Source: Vibrio sp. 10N.261.45.E2 (lineage in GTDB: Bacteria; Pseudomonadota; Gammaproteobacteria; Enterobacterales; Vibrionaceae). From it: 64,000 nucleotides of DNA. Below are positions 49,844 through 59,164 of the stretch, in pieces; position 1 is the first letter of the stretch, and each line of letters opens with the position of its first letter. Below the pieces are notes generated by a model. It saw nothing but the letters and a program-made list of their open reading frames with translations, was not told the DNA's origin and did not search any database. The position numbers were made by a program, and so were the translations under genes. The DNA lies in contig NZ_MCZZ01000058.1 of the NCBI RefSeq assembly GCF_002875705.1, positions 52,060 through 116,059 of the forward strand, read 5' to 3'.

Positions 49844-51826
49844 ATGTCTGAAAAGCTTATACAGCTTCGCCAAGAACTTGTTGAAAACCCGTATGTGACA
49901 TTTGACTCTGACGGGAAAGGTGTGTCCCGTGTCTTTGATTTAGCCTGGGATTTTCACGCCCTGAACCAGAATGAAAAAACAATCTCTTTTAGGCATCTTG
50001 ATGAGAAGTATTGCCACGATATTCAATCTTACCTCTATGCGCTGATGCAATGGCAAAAGGAAAAATCAAACCCCAATTCCCATTTTGCTGTTAGCACGTT
50101 GCTAAGGACAAGGGGTAATTTAAACACCATCGCAACACGCTGGGGAAAAAGTGACTTCAGCTTGCTTTCGAGTGAACGAGAGTGGAAAAGGTGCAGAAAA
50201 ACATTGCATGGGGTCGGCAATGAAGGTACGTGCCGACATATTGCGTCTGTGATTAATGCATTTAATAAAGCGGGCCTTGTAACGCGTTATGTCAATAAAA
50301 GAGAGTATATCAAGTGGGTTAACCCTGATGCTGATGATGGTCAGGCAATCGCGTTTCCTGAAGCGATTCATGTCAGTATTTTAAAGACAGTTGTTGAGTT
50401 TGTGGAAACCTACCACCCCTATCGCCATCAGATTTCAGAGGCGATGGAAAAACTATACACCTATCAGGATGAAATGTTCAGCGCTGAGCTTAGAGCACTT
50501 GATGTAAGTGCCTTAACCGATAGGCAAATGATGACATTCAGCCAAAGGATGTCTAGAAGAATAAGCAAGTGGCCTGAACGACAAGCCATTCCTAACTTCT
50601 CCTTTCACAGGAAAGGAAATTGGTTAGGAGCAATGCTCAGGATGTGCTTTATCTGTGTCGGCTTGTTCTCCGCTGCCCGAAAGGAAGAGCTGCTCTCCAT
50701 GAACAAAGAGAGCTATGACGATTCACTGGCTGCTGTACCAAAGGTCTCAGGGTTTTCGACAAAAGGCAATAAAGGCGAAAAGATTTATACGACGTGGAAT
50801 ACTGCTCCTATCGCAAAACTGGCACTGGAGCTAGCTTATGACGCCACGCAAGCTGCGAGAAAATATTCGTTAGAGCGGCTAGATGACGGCTATCAAAAAG
50901 GTCAGTTAACCCAAGACCAATATAATGCTAAGCGACAAGACCTTGAGAGTGCCTTTATTTCTTCTGATATCCCTTATGACAGTGAAGCTCTCATAAATAA
51001 ATCGTCGTTAAAATATAGGGTTTACGGTACTGATGATGCATTGAATTTGAAAGAATTCAACATTATTGCGACCGCCGAGGACGTTGAGGAATTCGACCTG
51101 CTAAATCCAGACCGCGCAGGGAGTTTAAAGGTCGGCGGCGGTTTACCAAAGCTTAGCCCTCATGATTTACGGCGGAGTTTTGTGGTCTTTATGGTGAAGA
51201 ACCGACTGGGCAACGCACTCACAGTAAAATACCAGCTTAAGCACCGCAATATAAACATGTCCAATTGGTACGCGAATTATTCCGAGCTGGCGCGTACCAA
51301 TCAACTGTTGATGGATACTCAGTTAATGAGTGAATTTGATGAAGCCATTGAAAGTTCAGCGGTCAACGCATGGGATGAGATTTACAATGTATCCGATACC
51401 TTAAGCGGTGCAGAAGGTGAGCGCATAGCCCAGAATAAAGCAGAGCGGCTAGCGCAAGGGGAGGGAATTGTTATGTCCCGAAGTGAACTACTCGCTTTGG
51501 TAAGGTCTGGTGACAAATCCATTGTATTACTTCCTACAGGGGGCTACTGCACCAACCGTAACTGTGAACGCCTTTGCTCCCTGATGGATATTGTTGAAGC
51601 CCCCTGTGAGCATAAGGTTGTCACGGATAAGGCGGCCAAAAGGCTTTCAAGGGAGCGGGAAAAACTCATTGCGTCATTCCGGGCAATCAATGATATGGGT
51701 GATTATGCCAATGAGTTGATTCTGGATGCCAGAAAAAAGAAGATTCAGTCCATTGAACCAACATTGGTCAAACACAGCATCCCATTTGATAGCTTCAATG
51801 ATGATATTAAGGCGGTATGGTCATGA
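49844..51826 (+). CDS. intB: Tyrosine recombinase IntB of the SE-type element
   Basis: 660 residues, starting 3 bases after the tfp stop behind TTTAAGGGG. Catalytic set visible: Arg in FSAARKEELLSM (about residue 279), HDLRRSF (about 439), LKHRN (about 465) and Tyr in WYANYS (about 475-478). The C-terminus has GGYCTNRNCERLCSLMDIVEAPCEH, with regularly spaced cysteines, shown here as a likely zinc site. Its stop overlaps the next start. Confidence 0.83.
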   Translation: MSEKLIQLRQELVENPYVTFDSDGKGVSRVFDLAWDFHALNQNEKTISFRHLDEKYCHDIQSYLYALMQWQKEKSNPNSHFAVSTLLRTRGNLNTIATRWGKSDFSLLSSEREWKRCRKTLHGVGNEGTCRHIASVINAFNKAGLVTRYVNKREYIKWVNPDADDGQAIAFPEAIHVSILKTVVEFVETYHPYRHQISEAMEKLYTYQDEMFSAELRALDVSALTDRQMMTFSQRMSRRISKWPERQAIPNFSFHRKGNWLGAMLRMCFICVGLFSAARKEELLSMNKESYDDSLAAVPKVSGFSTKGNKGEKIYTTWNTAPIAKLALELAYDATQAARKYSLERLDDGYQKGQLTQDQYNAKRQDLESAFISSDIPYDSEALINKSSLKYRVYGTDDALNLKEFNIIATAEDVEEFDLLNPDRAGSLKVGGGLPKLSPHDLRRSFVVFMVKNRLGNALTVKYQLKHRNINMSNWYANYSELARTNQLLMDTQLMSEFDEAIESSAVNAWDEIYNVSDTLSGAEGERIAQNKAERLAQGEGIVMSRSELLALVRSGDKSIVLLPTGGYCTNRNCERLCSLMDIVEAPCEHKVVTDKAAKRLSREREKLIASFRAINDMGDYANELILDARKKKIQSIEPTLVKHSIPFDSFNDDIKAVWS

Positions 51827-52281
51827 AAGTAGAGTATAAGGCAACCTGCAAGGCAGAAGGGTTACTGGTCAATGCATTTCAGCGCTTATTAGATGGCAAG
51901 CCGCTTCATCTTAAGGCGACAGGCAAGCTGACGTTGAACCGAATCAATAATGAAGCCCAACTTGGCAATAGCTATGTCCATAAGTTCAAAGAGTTCGTGG
52001 CCTACGCCAAACCTGTTATCGATGAATACAACCTCAACCGCGATAAGGCGATGACAACAGGTTTAGATATTGAGCTAGATGTCCCTTTATCTGAGCTTGA
52101 TAGGCTAAAACACCAGTTAAAAAAAGCCAATGAGTTGAAAGACAAGTACAGAACTCAACGAGACAATGCAGTTAAAGCTAGAAAGCAGTTAGAGGCTGAG
52201 AATGCCAGGCTCCGTTTCAGGGTGTTTGACCTGCAACAAGAGTTATTGGATGAAAATTCAGTTGTGACACCCATAAAGTAA
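51823..52281 (+). CDS. srap: Small coiled-coil recombination accessory protein (SRAP-like)
   Basis: 152 residues from ATG 51823 (an in-frame ATG at 51817 is possible), overlapping intB by four bases. The C-terminal half is a long coiled coil (ELDRLKHQLKKANELKDK; ARKQLEAENARLRFRV). A small gene after the two recombinases is part of the SE core and is called srap there; Tn554-type elements also carry a small third protein (TnpC). Assignment is by position and shape, not by sequence recognition. Confidence 0.65.
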   Translation: MKVEYKATCKAEGLLVNAFQRLLDGKPLHLKATGKLTLNRINNEAQLGNSYVHKFKEFVAYAKPVIDEYNLNRDKAMTTGLDIELDVPLSELDRLKHQLKKANELKDKYRTQRDNAVKARKQLEAENARLRFRVFDLQQELLDENSVVTPIK

Positions 52282-52605
52282 CACTTTCCCACGCTCAAAG
52301 TGTAATGGGGCTAAGGGCGTAACACATTCTGCCCCTTTACGCGCTAGACCTTTTACTTATTCATATGCTGTGAATATGCGTTTACCCTACTACAAGTTAT
52401 CCATTATTCTGATGCGGTTCGCTGTGAATTCCCATGATGTATCACGGGGGTAAATTCGACTTGCCAACAACCATTTACCTTCCAGCTCTGCTTCTTGATG
52501 GGATTGATCCAAACCCTCATTATCGGTTCGAAAGTGGCGAGGCACTGACCATTATTGCGCTGCGCGAGACGCGTGTCAGTAGGCCAACGTCAGTGTCTTA
52601 TTTTG
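52282..52605 (+). other. Probable element-chromosome junction region
   Basis: A 324-base gap between srap and cysC. It holds TATTCA-TATGCTG-TGAATA (52358-52376), which has the shape of a recombinase core site (6-base arms, 7-base spacer), and GCTGTGAAT twice (52367-52375 and 52421-52429). An open frame from 52434 (MMYHGGKFDLPTTIYLPALL...) reads plausibly for about 60 codons and then enters cysC antisense; it may be the remains of a broken gene. Composition shifts towards higher G+C here. Confidence 0.4.
52358..52376. repeat. Possible recombinase core-type site
   Basis: TATTCA and TGAATA are perfect inverted repeats around the 7-base spacer TATGCTG, 77 bases after the srap stop. Such arms are short; a matching site at the other end of the element would be needed to confirm it. 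Confidence 0.3.
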
Positions 52606-53226
52606 CTAAAGCAAGATCCGGTTGTGTTTTAAATGGTGTAGACACGCAAGGCACAGCGTTTCGATGGTGTTGTCTGCTGCGTTGAGGTGGATCTCGGGTG
52701 CCAGAGGGGGCTGATACTCGGCGTCGATGCCGGTGAACTGTTGAATGTTTCCTGCCCGGGCTTTTTTATACAAACCTTTAGGATCCCGCTCTTCGCACAC
52801 GTGCAATGGGGTATCGACAAAGATTTCAATAAATTCGCCATCTTCCAACTGTTGACGAACGAATTGACGGTCGTCGCGATAGGGAGAGATGGATGCAGTG
52901 AGCACTATCAGACCGGCATCGACCAACAGTTTTGCGACTTCACCAAGGCGGCGAACATTCTCCCTGCGATCGTCGTGGGAAAAACCGAGATCCCCACATA
53001 AACCGTGGCGTATGTTGTCACCATCGAGGCAATAGGTGTGTGCGTCCAACTTGGCTAACTGGGCTTCTAAGGCACTGGCGATCGTTGATTTGCCGGCTCC
53101 GGACAAACCAGTAAACCACAGCACACAGGGGCGCTGCTTTTTCTGTGTCGCGCGAAATACTTTATCAATACCATGGTTGTGCCACGTGACATTGTTGCTG
53201 AGTGGTGTTTCGATGGAGTCTGTCAT
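52606..53226 (-). CDS. cysC: Adenylylsulfate (APS) kinase
   Basis: ATG 53226 is used. The 206-residue protein has [12 protein letters not shown] (Walker A, about residue 36), [28 protein letters not shown] and [11 protein letters not shown], all diagnostic for CysC, which phosphorylates APS to PAPS in sulfate assimilation. The C-terminus has normal length, so the recombinase block next to it does not interrupt the gene. It is the last gene of cysD-cysN-permease-cysC, the usual order in Vibrio. Confidence 0.95.
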   Translation of the reverse strand: MTDSIETPLSNNVTWHNHGIDKVFRATQKKQRPCVLWFTGLSGAGKSTIASALEAQLAKLDAHTYCLDGDNIRHGLCGDLGFSHDDRRENVRRLGEVAKLLVDAGLIVLTASISPYRDDRQFVRQQLEDGEFIEIFVDTPLHVCEERDPKGLYKKARAGNIQQFTGIDAEYQPPLAPEIHLNAADNTIETLCLACLHHLKHNRILL

Positions 53227-53250
53227 GATTAGGGTTCCGTTATCGTTCAA

Positions 53251-54978
53251 TTAAAAAGGAAAGAGTTGGGGAATTAAGGTGAGCACCAGCGCTGAATAGA
53301 CCAGTGACACGGGCAGGCCTAGCCGTAAATAATCGCGCAGTTGATAGTGACAGACGCGATAGACCAGCAAATTCGTTTGATAGCCGTAGGGAGAAATAAA
53401 ACTGGCACTGGCCCCAAACAAGACGGCCATAATGAAGGGCATGGGATCCGCCTCATAGCCCAACGCCAGGCTGTAGCTCAGTGGGAACGCCAGGGCCGCA
53501 GCCGCATTGTTGGTGATCAGTTCGGTTAACAACATGGTCAGCAGATAGATAGCGATCAAGGCACCGTAAAGGCCCCAGCCATCAAACGAGGCAATAAACA
53601 TTCCCCCCAGCATGTCGGAGAGACCACTTGAAACCATCAGTTGGGCGAGAGACAACGCAGAGCCGACGGTCACGATGAGATCGGTGGGGAAGCGGTGGCG
53701 GAGTTCATTCAGCGTCACAACACCGCACGCCAGTAAGCTCAACAGATAACCAGCTAATCCCTTGATTAAGGGGAGCTGTTCAAGCAGCGCGGCTAGGATC
53801 ACCGCGCCAAATCCGATGAGTACCGCCAGACTCTTGCGGCGGTCTAATCGGGCGCTGGAGTCGAGATCATTGACCTGCACAAATTCACGATCCAATGGCT
53901 TCGACTTATGGTGAAAGGTTTTACCTGGTACCAGCACTAAGGTATCGCCCGCGTGCAGTTCAATATTGCCTAGTCCACCGGCCAAACGTTCATGACCGCG
54001 CCGAATAGCGACGACAACAGCATCAAAGTGTTCACGAAATTGGGCTTCTTTTAGCGTCTTTCCCCGTATTTGAGCAGAATGACTGACGATGACTTCTAAC
54101 AAGGCTTGGCCGTTCAGGTGATGTTGACCAAACAGTTGCAGCCCTTGAATTTCCTGTAGGGTTGCCACGCTCTCGACATCGCCGCAAAACAGCAAAACAT
54201 CGCCGGCTCTCAGCTCGGTGTCCGGCCATATCGGCGCAATGGTTTGCCCTTCTCGAATCAGCTCAGCCAGGAAGAGCCGGCGCAAGCCTCTTAAGGCATT
54301 TTGTGCGACGGTTTTGCCGACTAACTTAGAGTTGGACTCAACGCGGGCCTCGAGAAAGTAGGGCAACTCCTTTTGCGTCTGCGTGTCGTGGTTGGGCAAC
54401 CAATGGCTGAGTGGTACCAGAACCATCATACCCCCGATGAGTACGGCTAGACCGATCACAGTGGGAGCGAAAAAGCTTAAGCTGGGCAGTCCGGCGTCTT
54501 CGACGAAACTGTTGATGATCAAGTTGGTGGAAGAGCCGATCAATGTTAGCGTACCACCCATGATGGCCGCATAGGAAAGTGGTAGGAGCAAACGAGATGG
54601 CGCGTGGCGTTGATTACGTTTGACTGCGCCGATGAGTGACACTACGACCGCTGTGTTGTTGGTGAAAGAGGAGAGAAACGCTGCTGAGAAGCCAAGTTTC
54701 ATGACGACGGACGCTTGTTCTCCTTGAGACACTTGCTGTACGACCCAACTGATCAGGCGAGTTTTCTCCAAGGCGCAAGCCGTCAGGAGTAACAAGATCA
54801 AGGTCAGCAATGAGGAATTGGTAAAGCTCCCAGAAAGGGTGGCTAGGTCAAGCAATCCTGTTTGGAAGGCGACAAAGGTCGCGCCAGCGAACAGGAAAGC
54901 GGGCTTAATACGTGTGAGCATGAGGCAAGCCATTAGCACCAATAGGGTGGCAAGCACCATTTTTTGTTCCCAGTTCAT
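53251..54978 (-). CDS. SLC13-family sulfate/anion permease with TrkA-C domains
   Basis: ATG 54978 is chosen over 55020, which would overlap cysN. 575 residues. Hydrophobic blocks at both ends (VLATLLVLMACLML; SNTNTAVVVSLIGAV-like FTNNTAVVVSLIGA; ELITNNAAAALAFPLSY) are typical of SLC13/CitMHS carriers, and the central 200 residues contain two TrkA-C-like regulatory domains (ELRAGDVLLFCGDVE; IELHAGDTLVLVPG). It lies between cysN and cysC with a 5-base gap to cysN, so it is probably the sulfate importer feeding the pathway. Confidence 0.85.
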   Translation of the reverse strand: MNWEQKMVLATLLVLMACLMLTRIKPAFLFAGATFVAFQTGLLDLATLSGSFTNSSLLTLILLLLTACALEKTRLISWVVQQVSQGEQASVVMKLGFSAAFLSSFTNNTAVVVSLIGAVKRNQRHAPSRLLLPLSYAAIMGGTLTLIGSSTNLIINSFVEDAGLPSLSFFAPTVIGLAVLIGGMMVLVPLSHWLPNHDTQTQKELPYFLEARVESNSKLVGKTVAQNALRGLRRLFLAELIREGQTIAPIWPDTELRAGDVLLFCGDVESVATLQEIQGLQLFGQHHLNGQALLEVIVSHSAQIRGKTLKEAQFREHFDAVVVAIRRGHERLAGGLGNIELHAGDTLVLVPGKTFHHKSKPLDREFVQVNDLDSSARLDRRKSLAVLIGFGAVILAALLEQLPLIKGLAGYLLSLLACGVVTLNELRHRFPTDLIVTVGSALSLAQLMVSSGLSDMLGGMFIASFDGWGLYGALIAIYLLTMLLTELITNNAAAALAFPLSYSLALGYEADPMPFIMAVLFGASASFISPYGYQTNLLVYRVCHYQLRDYLRLGLPVSLVYSALVLTLIPQLFPF

Positions 54979-54983
54979 GTCAC

Positions 54984-56411
54984 TTAACCTAGCTGCTGGC
55001 TCAGATCTTTCGCACTCCAATGAGGGAAGTGTTTGCGGATCAGGGCGTTTAGTTCAAGTTCAAAGGTGCTTACGTTGCTTGCTACTGGCTGGGGGGCGGC
55101 TAAGGCTTGACGGATCATGCCCGCCCCCACGGTGAAATTGGTCAAGGGGTCAATTAGAATCAAGCCTCCAATCGTGGGGCAGTGTTGATAGTGGTCAAAC
55201 GGTATCGACTCGGTCAGGCTCATCTCACATTGGCCGATCCCATTGAGCGGCAGTGTGTCTGTGGGTGAGGTTTCGAGGGTATTGATGTTGACTTGGTGAC
55301 GGATCGCCTCAATCGAGCCTAGGGTGGTCTTACCGGCAATTTTGACGTTGTACTGACGACCCGGTACCAGGGGTTGCTCAGCCATCCAGACAATATCTGC
55401 CACGAGGCGAGGGCTAGATGAGAGCGGATGGTGCGATGACACAATGACATCACCGCGGCTGATGTCAATTTCATCGCTGAGAGTGACGGTGACGGCTTGG
55501 CCTGCAACGGCCTGAGGCAAATCCCCTTCAAAGGTGACAATGCGCGCGATCTGACTGGTTTTCTCTGATGGCAGGGTGCGGACTTGATCGCCGACTTTCA
55601 TGATCCCCGAGGCTAAGGTCCCTGAAAAGCCCCGAAAATCGAGGTTGGGGCGATTCACGTATTGGATCGGGAAGCAAAACTCGTCGTGTTGGCGTGCGGG
55701 TTCGAGGTCTATGTGTTCCAACACCGACAGCAGCGTCGGTCCGTGATACCAGGGGGTGTTTTCACTCACCTCGACCACGTTGTCTCCTGCGCGGGCAGAG
55801 AGAGGGATCAAGTGGATGTTACTGTGGGGGTTGAGTTTGTCGGCAAAGCGCACGTAGTCCTCGCGGATAGACTCAAAGCAGCGTTGGTCGTAGTCAACCA
55901 GATCCATTTTGTTTACGGCGACAATGACATGCTCAATACCGAGCAAATTGGCGATATAAGAATGACGGCGCGTCTGGTCTAACAGGCCTTTTCGGGCGTC
56001 AATTAGGATCACCGCGACGTCACAATTAGAGGCGCCAGTGGCCATGTTGCGGGTATATTGTTCATGACCGGGAGTATCCGCGATAATGAATTTTCGGGTC
56101 TGAGTGGAGAAATAGCGGTAAGCGACGTCAATAGTAATGCCTTGCTCTCGCTCCGCTTGAAGACCGTCTACCAAGAGCGCGAGATCGGGTTCATTGCCCA
56201 AGGTACCGAGCTTGTGGCTATCGGCCTGAAGGGCGGCCAACTGGTCGGTATAGATTTGGCGGGAGTCGTGCAGTAGGCGACCGATCAAGGTACTTTTGCC
56301 ATCGTCGACGGAGCCGCAGGTCAGAAACCGAAGTAGGATTTTGTGTTGATGCTGCTCTAAGTAGGTGTCGATACCTAGATCAGCGATGTGTTGTTCAATG
56401 ATGCCGTTCAT
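54984..56411 (-). CDS. cysN: Sulfate adenylyltransferase subunit 1 (GTPase)
   Basis: 475 residues with EF-Tu-type G motifs: [15 protein letters not shown] (G1, about residue 33), [17 protein letters not shown] (G3) and AVNKMDL (G4). CysN uses GTP hydrolysis to drive the ATP sulfurylase reaction of CysD. It lies 10 bases after cysD, and the permease gene follows. Standard length. Confidence 0.95.
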   Translation of the reverse strand: MNGIIEQHIADLGIDTYLEQHQHKILLRFLTCGSVDDGKSTLIGRLLHDSRQIYTDQLAALQADSHKLGTLGNEPDLALLVDGLQAEREQGITIDVAYRYFSTQTRKFIIADTPGHEQYTRNMATGASNCDVAVILIDARKGLLDQTRRHSYIANLLGIEHVIVAVNKMDLVDYDQRCFESIREDYVRFADKLNPHSNIHLIPLSARAGDNVVEVSENTPWYHGPTLLSVLEHIDLEPARQHDEFCFPIQYVNRPNLDFRGFSGTLASGIMKVGDQVRTLPSEKTSQIARIVTFEGDLPQAVAGQAVTVTLSDEIDISRGDVIVSSHHPLSSSPRLVADIVWMAEQPLVPGRQYNVKIAGKTTLGSIEAIRHQVNINTLETSPTDTLPLNGIGQCEMSLTESIPFDHYQHCPTIGGLILIDPLTNFTVGAGMIRQALAAPQPVASNVSTFELELNALIRKHFPHWSAKDLSQQLG

Positions 56412-56421
56412 TCTGTTCTCC

Positions 56422-57342
56422 TTAGAAGTAACCTTGACGTTTTTTCAATTCCATTGAGCCAGACTTATCGTGGTCAATGGCCCGTCCCTGACGTTCACTC
56501 GATGTCGCAACCAGCATTTCCGCGATGATTTCGGGTAACGTCGTGGCGTCAGACTCCATGGCGCCGGTGAGTGGGTAGCACCCCAAGGTGCGAAAGCGGA
56601 CCGGTTTATGTTCGACACGCTCGCCTGGATGGAGCATCATGCGGTCATCATCGACCATGAGCAACATGCCCTCGCGTTCGACGACGGGCCGGACTTGAGA
56701 ACGATACAAAGGGACAATGTCAATGTTTTCCAAATAGATGTAATGCCAGATGTCTAACTCAGTCCAGTTGGATAGTGGGAAGACTCGAATGCTTTCTCCT
56801 CTATTGATTTGGCCGTTATAGGTGTTCCACAGTTCCGGGCGTTGATTTTTCGGATCCCAGGTGTGGTTTTTGTCTCGGAAGGAATAGATGCGTTCTTTTG
56901 CACGTGAGGCCTCTTCATCACGACGAGCCCCGCCGAAGGCGGCATCAAAGCGGTAGTGATCGAGTGCTTGCTTGAGCGCTTGCGTTTTCATGATATCGGT
57001 GTGTGTTGACGCGCCGTGTTGGAAAGGGTTGATCCCCATTGCGACGCCTTCTGGGTTCTGGTACACGCGAAGGTCGAGCTGGTATTTGTTGGCTATCCGT
57101 TCGCGAAACGCGATCATGTCGCGAAACTTCCATCCTGTGTCGACATGCAGCAATGGGAAGGGGATCCGGCCTGGGTAGAAGGCTTTGCGGGCCAAGTGCA
57201 ATAGCACTGACGAGTCCTTGCCTATGGAGTACATCATTACCGGGTTATCGAACTCCGCGACCACTTCACGGAGGATATGAATACTTTCCGCTTCGAGCTG
57301 TTTGAGGCTGTTTAAATTGTTTGGGTATAGGTGCATAGTCAT
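56422..57342 (-). CDS. cysD: Sulfate adenylyltransferase subunit 2
   Basis: ATG 57342 is used; a GTG three bases earlier and ATG 57336 are alternatives. It has the PP-loop [18 protein letters not shown] (about residues 33-50), the substrate block [12 protein letters not shown], and the [12 protein letters not shown] segment. CysD makes APS from ATP and sulfate together with CysN. The gene starts only about 20-30 bases after a strong terminator-like hairpin on the same strand, so its promoter is not obvious. Confidence 0.95.
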   Translation of the reverse strand: MTMHLYPNNLNSLKQLEAESIHILREVVAEFDNPVMMYSIGKDSSVLLHLARKAFYPGRIPFPLLHVDTGWKFRDMIAFRERIANKYQLDLRVYQNPEGVAMGINPFQHGASTHTDIMKTQALKQALDHYRFDAAFGGARRDEEASRAKERIYSFRDKNHTWDPKNQRPELWNTYNGQINRGESIRVFPLSNWTELDIWHYIYLENIDIVPLYRSQVRPVVEREGMLLMVDDDRMMLHPGERVEHKPVRFRTLGCYPLTGAMESDATTLPEIIAEMLVATSSERQGRAIDHDKSGSMELKKRQGYF

Positions 57343-57358
57343 CACTTACTGTTTAGCG

Positions 57359-57429
57359 GTATAAAAATCATCAAAAACGGCGTGCCGATCTGGCAGACAG
57401 AACCTTGTCTCGCGCATTGATCGGCACGC
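57359..57429 (-). terminator. Strong terminator or attenuator just before cysD
   Basis: On the minus strand GCGTGCCGATC (57429-57419) pairs perfectly with GATCGGCACGC (57390-57380), with an inner AGACA/TGTCT stem, and is followed by CGTTTTTGATGATTTTT. It ends about 15-30 bases before the cysD start, so it either ends transcription from the exporter gene or attenuates cysDN. Confidence 0.7.
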
Positions 57430-57443
57430 GGCCAAAGGGTAGG

Positions 57444-57465
57444 AGCCCCTTGTTGAAACGGGGCT
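57444..57465 (-). repeat. Hairpin after the ABC exporter gene
   Basis: AGCCCC (57444-57449) and GGGGCT (57460-57465) form a stem just past the exporter stop at 57470. No T-run follows; it may protect the 3' end or assist the stronger terminator downstream. Confidence 0.4.
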
Positions 57466-57469
57466 TGAC

Positions 57470-59164
57470 TCAGCCAGGGAGTCTGACCAGCTCGCACTCG
57501 GTCGCTGGTCCTTTTTCTATCTTCTGTACGGTGCCGTTTTCCATAAACACCAAGTTATCGGCCACGTCAAAATAGCGGTCATCATGAGAGATCACGATGA
57601 TGATTTTGTTTTGCTTTCGGAGCATGGGCAGTATTTTCCGATAGAAGATCTCTTTAAAACGGGGATCCTGATCGGCCGCCCATTCGTCGAACACGATGAT
57701 GGGGCGGTCTTCCAGCAAGGTCACCAGCAAGGCGACGCGGCGCCGTTGGCCTGCCGATAGCGAAAGGGTTGAAAATTCGCCCTGGGTCAAACTGACCTTC
57801 TCATCCAGTTCGAGCAGGCGCAGGTAATGTTGGATAGTGGCGTCTTGATCCGCCTCTATTGGAAAATAGAGGTTGGAAAACAGGTAGAAATCGGCATAGA
57901 TGACGGAGATCTGCTCACGTACTGACGGCAGATTGTCACTGCTTATGACTTGATTTCCCAATAAGATTTGCCCTTGATCCGGGTTAAAGTGGGTTGATAA
58001 ACACTTACAAAGCGTGGTTTTACCCGAGCCATTCCCGCCGACAATAAAACTCACTTCGCCTCGGGAAAAACACAGATTGATATCGCGAATACCAAATTTG
58101 TCGTTGCCCGGATAACGAAAAGCCACGTCTCGCACTTGGAGCTGGTGCCAATTGGGGGCGAGGTGACCGGTGCCCGTTTCTTCCGGCGTCGCCAGTTCGG
58201 CATAGAATGCTTCGATTTTCTGGAGGGACACTTTACCTTGCTTGATGCTGCCTGTGGTGGACAAAATGGTGCGGATCGGGCCAGACAGATACAGGAGGGC
58301 GGCGACGATACTGAACAGTTCTTTAAGACTTAACAAATTGGTGTAACTGAGATGAAACACCACCAGACCGATGATCAGAAACGACAGCATTTGTCCATAA
58401 CTGCCGCCGAGAATGATGGTGACCAGACCTTTGAGACCGTTTGCTAGCGCAACTTTTTCTGGTTCGGCCAGTGCGGCACGATAATAATTGTCGCAGCGTT
58501 GCTTGTTTAGCCGCAACTCCTTCGCACCATAAATGAGGCCTTTAACGCCTTCCTGAATGGTGTCATACGCTTCTCTTTCGCGACGCATAAAGTGGGAAGC
58601 GACCAGCATGGGGATCTGATAGCTGATAATCGCGATGGCGAGGGCGGTCAGGACGAAGAAGAAGATATCGGGGTGGAGGTAGAGCAAAAACAGCATGACG
58701 CCAACAATAATAATGGCGTTGATCCAAATCAGCGGCAGATTGACCGAGGCATCGGCAATGACCTTAATGTCGTGACTGAGTAAGTTGATGATGCGGGAAG
58801 GCCCTACCCTGTCGAGTTCCATTTGGCGCATGGACTTGATTTGCTGGTACAGGCTCAACCGGTACTGATACGTGGCCTTGAATCCTATGTAGGTGGACAA
58901 GGACTGAGAGATGGTGCGGATCAGGATAATGAAGCCGCATAACAACAGGTAATACACCGCCAGTTCTTGGGTGGGGGAATGAAAGTAGGAGTAGTTGGTC
59001 ACCTCCAGACTGACATCGGCGCCGAAGTCGGCACTGAGGGCGTACATAATGAAGGGGATCAAGATCGCGTACGCTAAGCCAGTGAACACCGAAGTCATTA
59101 GGGAGACAAAAAATAACCAGGGTGACACTTGGTAAAACAGATCGCTAAGTCGGTGCAAACGCAT
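57470..59164 (-). CDS. PvdE/SyrD-type cyclic-peptide ABC exporter
   Basis: ATG 59164 overlaps the acylase stop (TGATG) and follows GGAGGAAATCTGTG. 564 residues: an N-terminal membrane domain with about six helices (LFFVSLMTSVFTGLAYAIL; LYLHPDIFFFVLTALAIAII) and an ABC ATPase with Walker A VGGNGSGKTTL, signature LSAGQRRRVALL and Walker B RPIIVFDEWAADQDP. Membrane and ATPase domains are fused, as in PvdE, which exports the pyoverdine precursor to the periplasm. Together with the acylase and NRPS gene upstream it forms a peptide-metabolite operon. Confidence 0.85.
   Translation of the reverse strand: MRLHRLSDLFYQVSPWLFFVSLMTSVFTGLAYAILIPFIMYALSADFGADVSLEVTNYSYFHSPTQELAVYYLLLCGFIILIRTISQSLSTYIGFKATYQYRLSLYQQIKSMRQMELDRVGPSRIINLLSHDIKVIADASVNLPLIWINAIIIVGVMLFLLYLHPDIFFFVLTALAIAIISYQIPMLVASHFMRREREAYDTIQEGVKGLIYGAKELRLNKQRCDNYYRAALAEPEKVALANGLKGLVTIILGGSYGQMLSFLIIGLVVFHLSYTNLLSLKELFSIVAALLYLSGPIRTILSTTGSIKQGKVSLQKIEAFYAELATPEETGTGHLAPNWHQLQVRDVAFRYPGNDKFGIRDINLCFSRGEVSFIVGGNGSGKTTLCKCLSTHFNPDQGQILLGNQVISSDNLPSVREQISVIYADFYLFSNLYFPIEADQDATIQHYLRLLELDEKVSLTQGEFSTLSLSAGQRRRVALLVTLLEDRPIIVFDEWAADQDPRFKEIFYRKILPMLRKQNKIIIVISHDDRYFDVADNLVFMENGTVQKIEKGPATECELVRLPG

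Noticed and set aside
53227..53250. N-terminal extension of cysC
   Set aside because: It would need an ATT start; ATG 53226 gives the normal CysC length.
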